Positions 46,075 through 54,791 of a stretch of 64,000 bases of DNA are shown piece by piece. Location: assembly GCF_003201105.1 (NCBI RefSeq), contig NZ_QICJ01000011.1, forward strand, positions 62,001 to 126,000. The letters run 5' to 3'. Numbering within the stretch: position 1 is the first letter of the stretch; every line of letters begins with the position of its first letter. The stretch is from Dyella sp. AtDHG13 (GTDB lineage Bacteria > Pseudomonadota > Gammaproteobacteria > Xanthomonadales > Rhodanobacteraceae). The position numbers were made by a program, and so were the translations under genes. The notes beneath the pieces were generated by a model. It had not been told where the DNA came from and did not search any database. It saw only the letters and a list, made by a program, of their open reading frames with translations.

Positions 46075-46200
46075 GGACAGCACCTCGAACTCGTCGGATG
46101 AAAGTTTAGGTTCATAGCTTTTGCTGCCACTATCGGCTTGCTCCACTTCTACTTGTAGGCATTTTCCTACAGTGCACCGAAAGGCGACAGCTGCAGGCTC

Positions 46201-46216
46201 TGGCAGGCAAAATGCC
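46201..46216 (+). promoter_or_regulatory. Possible sigma-54 promoter of the PII gene
   Basis: TGGCAGGCAAAATGCC keeps the GG-N10-GC spacing of -24/-12 promoters, with one mismatch in the -12 element (ATGC for TTGC). An NtrC half-site-like TGCACC is at 46173-46178. PII genes are often NtrC/sigma-54 controlled, so the fit is plausible but weaker than at 32079. Confidence 0.4.
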
Positions 46217-46225
46217 GCTCCCTGA

Positions 46226-46606
<381 letters not shown>

Positions 46607-46618
46607 GGCGTTAAGGCG

Positions 46619-47140
46619 TCACGTCGCCAGCTGCGCCCGCTCGAAGCGGCGGTGATGCACCAGCAGCCCCGCGAAGTAGCAGACGTAGTAGCCGATCATC
46701 AGCCCGAAGATGGCGAGCGTCAGCGGGCTGTTGCCCATGGCGGGCGTGGCGTGGGCGGTCGCCGGGTCCTGCAGCTGCGGCAGGGCCACCAGGAAACGCC
46801 AGGCCAGGCGGCCGATCAGCAGGACGGTCAGCAGGCCGCCGATCCAGGCATTGGGTATGTAGAGGTCCTGGCCTGCGGCGTCGCGCTCGAAGCGCGTCAG
46901 GCGCAGGCCGGCCACGCCCAGCGCGGCGCCCGCCAGCGCGCCACCGATCAGACCTTCCAGCAGGCGCAGGTTGTGCAGGCCGCCCAGCGCCAGCAGGGCG
47001 GCGATGACGCTGAAGATGGCGATGCGGGCGATCATGCGCTTGCGCCGGATCGGCTGCGGCCCGAAGCTGCCGCGCACGCGCCGCCAGACGGCGAAGGCCA
47101 TCAGCGGAATCATGAGCGCATAGATCATGTTCGGGGTCAT
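46619..47140 (-). CDS. DUF1453/CcdC-like membrane protein
   Basis: 173-residue integral membrane protein with about five hydrophobic segments. The start MTPNMIYALMIPLMAFAVWR, the basic loop RRKRMIARIAI and the central ALLALGGLHN fit the DUF1453 (CcdC-like) group. The function is unknown. It converges on the PII gene with 12 nt between stops. Confidence 0.65.
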   Translation of the reverse strand: MTPNMIYALMIPLMAFAVWRRVRGSFGPQPIRRKRMIARIAIFSVIAALLALGGLHNLRLLEGLIGGALAGAALGVAGLRLTRFERDAAGQDLYIPNAWIGGLLTVLLIGRLAWRFLVALPQLQDPATAHATPAMGNSPLTLAIFGLMIGYYVCYFAGLLVHHRRFERAQLAT

Positions 47141-47251
47141 CGCGGTCGCCTCGTCGTGGGATGAGCGCAGCTTAGCGACCTGGCGTGGCCCGCACGACTG
47201 ACGGCCCACAACCATCGCGGATGACGGCTGTCATCCGCGATCGGCCTTGCC

Positions 47252-47995
47252 TTACTTCGCCTTGCCCTGGTTCGCCACGGCGGCCATCTTCGCGGCGATG
47301 GCGTCGGCGTCGCCCAGGTAGTAGTGGCGCAGCGGCTTGAGGTTCTCGTCAAACTCGTACACCAGCGGCACGCCGTTGGGGATGTTGAGTTCCACGATTT
47401 CTTCGTCGGAGACGTTGTCCAGGTACTTCACCAGCGCGCGCAGCGAGTTGCCGTGCGCGGCCACCACCACGTTCTGGCCGGAGCGGATGGCCGGGGCCAG
47501 CACGTCGTGCCAGTAGGGCACCACGCGGTCCACGGTGTCCTTCAGGCACTCGGTGTCCGGGATCATCGAGGGATCGAGGTTGGCGTAGCGCGGGTCGGTC
47601 ACCGACTCGTTGCTGGCGCGGTCCAGCGGCGGCGGCGGAATGTCGTAGCTGCGGCGCCATACCTTGACTTGGTCCTCGCCGTACTTGGCCGCGGTCTCGG
47701 CCTTGTTGAGGCCGGTGAGGCCGCCGTAGTGGCGCTCGTTGAGGCGCCAGTCGGTGACCACCGGCAGCCACATCTGGTCCATCGCATCCAACACGCCCCA
47801 CAGGGTGCGCACGGCGCGCTTGAGCACGGAGGTGTGCGCGACGTCGAAGCGATAGCCTTCGGCCTTGAGCAGTCGGCCCGCCTCGGCGGCTTCGGCCAGG
47901 CCCTGTTCGGTGAGATCCACGTCGGCCCAGCCGCTGAAGCGGTTATCGAGGTTCCACTGGGACTGGCCGTGACGAATGAGTACGAGCTTGTACAT
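47252..47995 (-). CDS. gpmA: 2,3-bisphosphoglycerate-dependent phosphoglycerate mutase
   Basis: 247-residue phosphoglycerate mutase of glycolysis and gluconeogenesis. The phosphorylated His9 is in [10 protein letters not shown]. Other hallmarks are [34 protein letters not shown] and [16 protein letters not shown] (second His). The length fits E. coli GpmA (250). A divergent repeat-protein gene starts 147 nt away. Confidence 0.95.
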   Translation of the reverse strand: MYKLVLIRHGQSQWNLDNRFSGWADVDLTEQGLAEAAEAGRLLKAEGYRFDVAHTSVLKRAVRTLWGVLDAMDQMWLPVVTDWRLNERHYGGLTGLNKAETAAKYGEDQVKVWRRSYDIPPPPLDRASNESVTDPRYANLDPSMIPDTECLKDTVDRVVPYWHDVLAPAIRSGQNVVVAAHGNSLRALVKYLDNVSDEEIVELNIPNGVPLVYEFDENLKPLRHYYLGDADAIAAKMAAVANQGKAK

Positions 47996-48142
47996 GGCGG
48001 GATTTCGCGGCGGGAAACCCGTGATGGTGAGGCCCCGCCCCGGCTCCGTCAAATCACCCGCCGACCCTGTCGAAGGTCATGCTAAACCCCGACCCGCGCG
48101 GGCGCATCTTAGGTGCATTACCCACCCGATACGGAGTTCGCC

Positions 48143-48801
48143 ATGCGTCGTCACCTGCTTGCCATCGCCCTCGCCCTGACCTTGCCCGCCCTGGCCCAGG
48201 CCGCCGACGGCGACATCGACAAGGTCAACGGCACCGTCCACGTGGATGCCGGCCAGCACGCGGGCAATGTCAGCACCGTCAACGGGGCGGTGCACATCGG
48301 CGACAACGCCGTGGTACAGAAGGCCAGCACGGTCAATGGCGCGGTGGAGCTGGGCGACCACGTGCAGGCCGCCGCCATCGACACCGTCAACGGCGGCGTC
48401 ACCGTGGGTTCCAGCAGCCGCGTCGCCGGCACGGTCAGCACCACCAATGGCGGCGTGCACCTGGGCAAGAGCGCCGACGTGGCCGGCAAGGTCGGCACGG
48501 TGAACGGCACCATCAACCTGGACGCGGCTCACGTGGGCGGCGGCCTGCAGACGTCCAACGGCGACATCCTGGTGGGCGCCAACTCGCACGTGGAAGGCGG
48601 CATCCTCATGGAGAAGCCGGGCGGCTGGTTCAACTGGAACAGCAACAACCGCCTGCCGCACGTGGTGATCGGCCCCCACGCCGTGGTGCAGGGCACGCTG
48701 GAATTCCGCCGCGACGTGGTGCTGCAGGTCAGCGACAGCGCGCAGATCGGCCCCGTGAAGGGCGCCACGCCGGTGAAGTTCAGCGGCGACGCTCCGAAAG
48801 A

Positions 48802-48805
<4 letters not shown>
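48143..48805 (+). CDS. Exported beta-helix-like repeat protein
   Basis: 220-residue exported protein with a signal peptide (HLLAIALALTLPALAQA). The mature part has about seven repeats of the form TVNGxVxxG every 17-20 residues, for example TVNGAVHIG, TVNGAVELG and TTNGGVHLG. The regular pattern suggests a beta-helix similar to bactofilin or polymer-forming cytoskeletal proteins, but exported. The function is unknown. Its stop codon lies at the edge of a GAGTGAG-rich palindrome shared with the 53.5-kb junction. Confidence 0.7.
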
Positions 48806-49845
<1,040 letters not shown>

Positions 49846-49891
49846 TTAGCAAGCGATGCGCGATGACCCGCTGCGGCGGCGCGTCGCGCGG

Positions 49892-50704
49892 TCAGCTGAG
49901 GCGTTCGGCGATGCGCCGGTGGCCGATCAACCTGGCCCAGCGCAAGCCGATGTCGATCCACATGAGGTAACCCGATTCGGCCAGCAACCGCACCACGTAT
50001 CGGCGGTTGAGCACCAGGGCCGGCTCCGCCGCCACCGGTACGCTGCGAAAGCCCAGCCGGCGCGCGAGCAGCAAGCAGCGCGCCAGGTGGTAGCGGCTGG
50101 TCACCAGGGCCACCGGCGGCAAGGTGCGCATCACGGGGCCGTCTTCCTGCAGCAGGCTGCGTGCATGGCGCAGGTTTTCCAGCGAATCGACCGAGGCCTG
50201 CTCCAGCTGCAGCACCACGCCCGGCGGCACGTCGTGCTGGTCCAGCCACGCCCGCCCGGCCTCCGCTTCGCTGAGGAGGCTGCCGCCGCTGCGCCCGCCC
50301 AGCAGGAGCACATGCTCCGTGGCCTGCGAACGCATCAGCGCCAACGCCCGCGACAGGCGTTGCTGGTAGTCCTTCTCCGGCGCATCGCCGACCAACCGGC
50401 GGCCGAACACGAGGGTGGTCATCGGCTCGGCCAGGGTCACCGGGCTGCGCGCCGCCACCCGCCATACATGAACGAGGTAGCCGACCCAGACCAGGCCGAG
50501 ACTGAGCACGACGGCCACGCTGGTCACCACGGCGGCATGCAGCACGTCACGATCGCTGAGATAGCGCCAGGGGCCGCGTTTGAACGGAGCGAAAAAGGGT
50601 GGCACGGTCGTACGGCGCAGGGCCAGGGTGGCCGGTAGCGCAGTGTGCGCAGCCCGTGAATGGCGCGCAATCGGGCGTATGGCGCAGGCCGGCAAGATGA
50701 ACAA
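49892..50704 (-). CDS. YdcF/SanA-type DUF218 membrane protein
   Basis: 270-residue protein with one N-terminal membrane helix (AAVVTSVAVVLSLGLVWVGY) and a DUF218 domain: LVFGRRLVGDAPEKDYQQRL, HVLLLGGRSGGSLLSEAEAG, SVDSLENLRHARSLL and ALVTSRYHLARCLLLARRLG. DUF218 proteins (SanA, ElyC, YdcF) affect envelope integrity or lipid carrier use. The start is a TTG at 50704 with GGGGGAG 5 nt upstream; a GTG at 50605 is less likely. It is divergent from the pigment ketosynthase gene, 61 nt away. Confidence 0.75.
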   Translation of the reverse strand: MFILPACAIRPIARHSRAAHTALPATLALRRTTVPPFFAPFKRGPWRYLSDRDVLHAAVVTSVAVVLSLGLVWVGYLVHVWRVAARSPVTLAEPMTTLVFGRRLVGDAPEKDYQQRLSRALALMRSQATEHVLLLGGRSGGSLLSEAEAGRAWLDQHDVPPGVVLQLEQASVDSLENLRHARSLLQEDGPVMRTLPPVALVTSRYHLARCLLLARRLGFRSVPVAAEPALVLNRRYVVRLLAESGYLMWIDIGLRWARLIGHRRIAERLS

Positions 50705-50765
50705 GGTCGCTCCCCCGCAATTGTCCAGACTAGGAAATAGGGCAGCCGGTCGTTAGGCTCGCGCG

Positions 50766-51965
50766 ATGTCAGTACCGATCCACCCCCTTGCCGTCAGCGC
50801 ATACACGGCGACGTCGGCGCTTGGCCAAGGCCTTGAAAGCCATCTCGCGGCCCTGTCCTCGGGCCGCGGCGGTCTCCGCGAAAACGACTTCAGCAGCGCC
50901 CCGCTGGCGTGCTGGATAGGCCGTGTCGATGGCGTCGAAGAGGCCGAGCTGCCCGCCGCTCACGCCGCCTGGGAATGCCGCAACAACCGGCTGGCCTGGC
51001 TGGGCCTGCGCCAGAACCGTTTCCTCGAACACGCACTGGATGCCCGCCAGCGCTACGGCGCCGCGCGCGTGGCGCTGGTGCTGGGCACGTCCACCGCGAG
51101 CATCGGCGCCAGCGAGGAAGCCTATCGCCACCTCGACGAACACGGGCAGATGCCGGCCGAACTGCGCCGGCCGCTGATCCATGCGCCGCATTCGCTGGCC
51201 GGTTTCGTGGCCGAGGCGCTGGGCCTGGAAGGGCCATGCCTGACGGTGTCCACGGCCTGCTCGTCCAGCGCCAAGGTGTTCGCCAACGCCGAGCGGCTGA
51301 TTCGCCTCGGCCTTGCGGATGCCGCCATCGTCGGCGGCGTGGATACCTTGTGCGACAGCGTGCTGTTCGGCTTCAACGCGTTGGAGCTGGTCTCGCCGGA
51401 GCCCTGCCGCCCGTTCGACCAGGCTCGCCACGGCATTTCCATCGGCGAGGCGGCCGGCTTTGCGCTGCTCGAGCGCGTCGACGCCGCACCGGATGCGCCG
51501 CGCCTGCTTGGCTATGGCGAATCCAGCGACGCGCACCACATGTCCACGCCGCATCCCGAGGGCCTGGGCGCGGAACTCGCGCTGCGCGATGCGCTGGTGC
51601 GCGCGGGGCTGAGCGCGGAACAGGTCGATTACATCAACCTGCACGGCACGGCCAGCCTGAAGAACGACGAAGTCGAAGCCGCCCTGGTGGCGCGCGCATT
51701 TCCCGCGAGCACGCGGGCCAGTTCCACCAAGGGCTTCACCGGGCACACGCTGGGCGCGGCGGGCATTCTGGAAGCCGCGTTCGCGCTGCTGGCGATCCGC
51801 GAGGGCCTGGTTCCCGGCAATCTCGGCTGCACGCACCCGGACGCCGCCTGCGGACCGCAACTCGCGCTGCAGAGCGAGCAACGCACGGTCAACGTGGCCC
51901 TGAGCAACTCGTTCGGATTTGGCGGCAACAACGCCTGCCTGGCCTTCGGGAGGGCGCCCGCATGA
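50766..51965 (+). CDS. Aryl-polyene-type beta-ketoacyl-ACP synthase
   Basis: 399-residue FabB/F-like condensing enzyme, first gene of the plus-strand pigment operon. The Cys-His-His triad is visible: Cys165 (VSTACSSSAK), His293 (INLHGTASLKND) and His327 (GFTGHTLGAAG). In aryl polyene or xanthomonadin pathways such an enzyme elongates an aryl starter with malonyl units. The next gene overlaps by ATGA and encodes a chain-length-factor-like partner, as in the type II system. The family is certain and the pathway follows from the cluster. Confidence 0.88.
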   Translation: MSVPIHPLAVSAYTATSALGQGLESHLAALSSGRGGLRENDFSSAPLACWIGRVDGVEEAELPAAHAAWECRNNRLAWLGLRQNRFLEHALDARQRYGAARVALVLGTSTASIGASEEAYRHLDEHGQMPAELRRPLIHAPHSLAGFVAEALGLEGPCLTVSTACSSSAKVFANAERLIRLGLADAAIVGGVDTLCDSVLFGFNALELVSPEPCRPFDQARHGISIGEAAGFALLERVDAAPDAPRLLGYGESSDAHHMSTPHPEGLGAELALRDALVRAGLSAEQVDYINLHGTASLKNDEVEAALVARAFPASTRASSTKGFTGHTLGAAGILEAAFALLAIREGLVPGNLGCTHPDAACGPQLALQSEQRTVNVALSNSFGFGGNNACLAFGRAPA

Positions 51966-52759
51966 GTGGCTTGCAGGTTTACGTGGAAGGCATCGGGCTG
52001 TGGTCGCCCCAACTGGCCGATTTCGCCGCGCTGAAGGCGTGGCTCGCCGGCGAGCCGGTGACCGCGCCGCCCGCCCGTCCGCCGGCCGCCGTGCTGCCGC
52101 CGAACGAGCGCCGCCGCGCGCCGGAAAGCGTGCTGCTCGCGGTGGAAGCAGCTGGGCAGGCGGTGGCCATGAGCGGCCAGGAAGCGCGCGAGCTGCCGTG
52201 CGTCTTCAGCTCCGCCTTCGGCGACCAGCACATCTCCGATTACATGTGCGCGACCTTGGCCAGCGCGCCGGTGGAACTGTCGCCCACGCGCTTCCACAAC
52301 TCGGTGCACAACGCGCCGGCCGGTTACTGGACCATCGCCACCGGCTGCCATGCGACGTCCAGCGCCATCACCGCTGGCCACGCCAGCTTCGGCGCCGGCC
52401 TGCTGGAAGCGGCCACCCTCGCCGCGACCGAGCAGCGCCCCGTGCTGCTGGTGTGCAGCGACATCGCCGGTCACGGCCCGCTGGGCGAGATGACCGGCAC
52501 GCGCCAGGCGTTCGGCATCGCGCTGGTGCTGGCGCCCACCGCCACGGCCCGTTCGATCGCCTGCCTTGAGCTGGACCTGGTGCCCCATGCCATCGACGCA
52601 CTGCGCCCCGCGCCTGCCACAGGCGCGTGGTACGAAGGCAACCCGATTGCCGCATCCGCCTGGCCGCTGATGCAAAATCTCGCTACGGGCGAAGGTGACT
52701 GCACCCTTGCCGCCGCCGAAACCCTGGCGTTGAGGGTTGCCGTGGAGACACCTGCTTGA
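51962..52759 (+). CDS. Beta-ketoacyl synthase chain-length-factor-like protein
   Basis: 265-residue protein with the N-terminal ketosynthase half only (PF13723-like). Signature blocks are HNSVHNAPAGYWTIATGCHA and GHASFGAGLLEAATLAATEQ. The standard active-site TACSSS motif is absent; the aligned stretch reads GCHATSS, so it is probably a non-condensing partner that forms a heterodimer with the upstream ketosynthase. It overlaps both neighbours by 4 nt (ATGA before, TTGA after). Confidence 0.8.
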   Translation: MSGLQVYVEGIGLWSPQLADFAALKAWLAGEPVTAPPARPPAAVLPPNERRRAPESVLLAVEAAGQAVAMSGQEARELPCVFSSAFGDQHISDYMCATLASAPVELSPTRFHNSVHNAPAGYWTIATGCHATSSAITAGHASFGAGLLEAATLAATEQRPVLLVCSDIAGHGPLGEMTGTRQAFGIALVLAPTATARSIACLELDLVPHAIDALRPAPATGAWYEGNPIAASAWPLMQNLATGEGDCTLAAAETLALRVAVETPA

Positions 52760-53514
52760 ATACGTCCGATGTCCGCTGGTGCGTGCTGATTCCCTGCCTC
52801 AACGAAGAGGCCGCGATCGGCAGGATCGTCCAGTCCGTCCTGGCGCTTGGCGTGCCCGTGATCGTGGTCGACGACGGCTCGGACGATCGCACCCCCGATA
52901 TCGTGCGCGAGCTTCCCGTCACGCTGCTGCGCCACCCGCAACGCAGCGGCAAGGGCGAGGCGCTGCGCACGGGCTTTCGCGAAGCGCTGCGCCAGGGCTA
53001 CGACGCCGTGCTCACCATGGACGGCGACGGCCAGCATCTGGCCAGCGACATTCCGCGCATCGCGGCCGCCGCGCAGCGCTATCCCAACCACATCATCATC
53101 GGCGCGCGCCTGCTCGAACGCGAGCAGCAGCCCAAGGCGCGCCGCCGCGCCAATGCGGTCGCCGACTGGGGCATTTCGTGGGCCTGCGCGCAGCCGGTGG
53201 CCGACACGCAGAGCGGCCAGCGCTGGTATCCGCGCGCCGCACTGGACCTGGTGGACCTGCCGGCGGAGAACTTCGTGTTCGAGGCGGCCATCCTTATCGC
53301 CGCTTCGCGCGAGAAAGGGCTGGGCGTGGTGTCGGTGCCCATCGCTTCGCGCTACGAAGGCGAGTTCCGCATCAGCCATTTCAGCCCGATCCGCGACGTC
53401 ACGCGCATCACCACCTACACGATCGGACAGGTGATCCGCCACGGCGACGTCATGGCGAGCTATCGCCGCTCACGCGCCTCGCAGCCCATCGTGTTCGATG
53501 CGGCCGTAACGTAA
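52756..53514 (+). CDS. Family 2 glycosyltransferase of the pigment cluster
   Basis: 252-residue GT2 enzyme with the GT-A start CVLIPCLNEEAAIGRIVQSV, the nucleotide region VVDDGSDDRTP and the DxD-type MDGDGQH. It lacks the long C-terminal membrane segment of dolichol-phosphate mannose synthases. In aryl polyene clusters such enzymes may glycosylate the lipid headgroup; this is inferred. The TTG start overlaps the previous stop (TTGA). The operon ends just before palindrome B. Confidence 0.8.
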   Translation: MNTSDVRWCVLIPCLNEEAAIGRIVQSVLALGVPVIVVDDGSDDRTPDIVRELPVTLLRHPQRSGKGEALRTGFREALRQGYDAVLTMDGDGQHLASDIPRIAAAAQRYPNHIIIGARLLEREQQPKARRRANAVADWGISWACAQPVADTQSGQRWYPRAALDLVDLPAENFVFEAAILIAASREKGLGVVSVPIASRYEGEFRISHFSPIRDVTRITTYTIGQVIRHGDVMASYRRSRASQPIVFDAAVT

Positions 53515-53519
53515 GAGCG

Positions 53520-53600
53520 AGGAGTGAGTGAAGAGGAGTGAGAAGTGAGAGAAGAGCACGCCGCTCTCTCTGTTTTTCTCACTCCTCTTCACTCACTCCT
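53520..53600. repeat. GAGTGAG-family palindrome B at a convergent junction
   Basis: The arms at 53520-53544 and 53576-53600 are perfect 25-bp reverse complements, separated by 31 nt. It lies in the 90-nt gap between the two convergent pigment operons. The right arm is preceded by TTTTT, so it could act as a terminator hairpin for one or both strands. Confidence 0.85.
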
Positions 53601-53604
53601 GCCC

Positions 53605-54342
53605 TCAAGCCATGCCGCCGTTGACGCCGATCACCTGGCCGTTGATGTAGCCGGCTGCGTCGGAACACAGGAAGGCCACCAGGGCCGCCACTTCCTCCGG
53701 CTTGCCGGCGCGCTGGGCGGGCACGATCTCGCGGATGCGTTCCGGCGGGAAATCCTCGCCGATCATGCGCCCTTCGATCACGCCGGGGGCCACCACGTTG
53801 GCGGTGATGCCGCGCGAGGCCATCTCGCGCGCCAGCGAGCGGGTGGCGCCGTGCAGGGCCGACTTCGCCGCCGCGTAATTGGCCTGTCCGCGATTGCCGA
53901 GCTGCGCCGCCACCGAACTCACCGACACGATGCGCCCGAAGCGCGCGCGCGCCATCGGCAACAGCAGCGGCTGGGTGACGTGGAAGAAACCGTGCAGGGA
54001 AACATCGATCACGCGGCGCCACGCGTCTTCCGACATGCCCGCCATCGGGCTGTCTTCATGCACGCCGGCATTGTTGACCACGGCGTGGATGGGGCCGTCG
54101 GCCAGCAGGGTTTCCAGCGCGTGGCGCGTAGCGGCGCCATCGGTCACGTCGAAGGCGACGGCCTGCGCGCTGCCGCCTGCGTCGCGGATGGCCGCGGCCA
54201 CGTCGTCCGCGCGCGCCAGGCCGGCGTTCGCATGCACGATCACGTGATAACCGCCGGCCGCGAGCGCGCGCGCGATCGCCCCGCCCAGGTCGCCGCTGCC
54301 GCCGGTCACCAGCGCGCGACGGGGAGAATGAGCCTGTGACAT
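53605..54342 (-). CDS. 3-ketoacyl-ACP reductase (FabG-like) of the pigment cluster
   Basis: 245-residue short-chain dehydrogenase. The NAD(P) site is ALVTGGSGDLGGAIARALAA. NNAGVHEDSP and the catalytic Ser-Tyr-Lys set (SVSSVAAQLG, NYAAAKSAL) are present. It would reduce the keto group after each condensation in aryl polyene synthesis. It is last in the minus-strand pigment operon, 14 nt after a dehydratase gene. Many FabG paralogues exist per genome; its assignment to pigment synthesis comes from position. Confidence 0.85.
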   Translation of the reverse strand: MSQAHSPRRALVTGGSGDLGGAIARALAAGGYHVIVHANAGLARADDVAAAIRDAGGSAQAVAFDVTDGAATRHALETLLADGPIHAVVNNAGVHEDSPMAGMSEDAWRRVIDVSLHGFFHVTQPLLLPMARARFGRIVSVSSVAAQLGNRGQANYAAAKSALHGATRSLAREMASRGITANVVAPGVIEGRMIGEDFPPERIREIVPAQRAGKPEEVAALVAFLCSDAAGYINGQVIGVNGGMA

Positions 54343-54356
54343 GGCGACCTCGCTGA

Positions 54357-54791
54357 TCAAAGAGCGGGATGAATGACGGCAGCCCTGCCGCTCACCAGCA
54401 CGCGGCCGTTCTGCTCCACGCGGAACGCGTACTGCGCGCCAGCCGGCTCGGCGTAGAGGCTTTCCGCATGGACGTCCAGACGGCCGCACGCCGGGTCGAC
54501 ATATTCGACCGCCAGCGATACGTCGCGCAGGCTCACCAGTCGTCCCGGCCGCGCCTTGGTCTCACCCTGCTCGCGTGACAGCAGGGCGCCGTGCACGGCC
54601 ATCGCCTGCGCGCCGTACTCGGCCAGATGCACCGCGTGCAGGCCATCGGGCCCGCGCAACGGATGATCGGCCAGCGCGTGGCTGTCAGCCACGGCGTGGA
54701 TGGTCGTTTCGTCCCACGCCGCCACGCTGTCGAGCAGGCACATCGCGCCCTGGTGCGGAATGAGTCGGGCCCAGTCAGTCTTGGCGAGCAT
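54357..54791 (-). CDS. ApeP-like hotdog-fold dehydratase
   Basis: 144-residue hotdog-fold protein like the ApeP dehydratase of aryl polyene clusters. The start WARLIPHQGAMCLLDSVAAW holds the catalytic-type His13. The central helix HAVHLAEYGAQAMAVHGALL and the beta strand RLVSLRDVSLAV are typical. It would dehydrate the 3-hydroxyacyl-ACP intermediates to extend the conjugated chain. It overlaps the exporter gene by 17 nt. Confidence 0.8.
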   Translation of the reverse strand: MLAKTDWARLIPHQGAMCLLDSVAAWDETTIHAVADSHALADHPLRGPDGLHAVHLAEYGAQAMAVHGALLSREQGETKARPGRLVSLRDVSLAVEYVDPACGRLDVHAESLYAEPAGAQYAFRVEQNGRVLVSGRAAVIHPAL

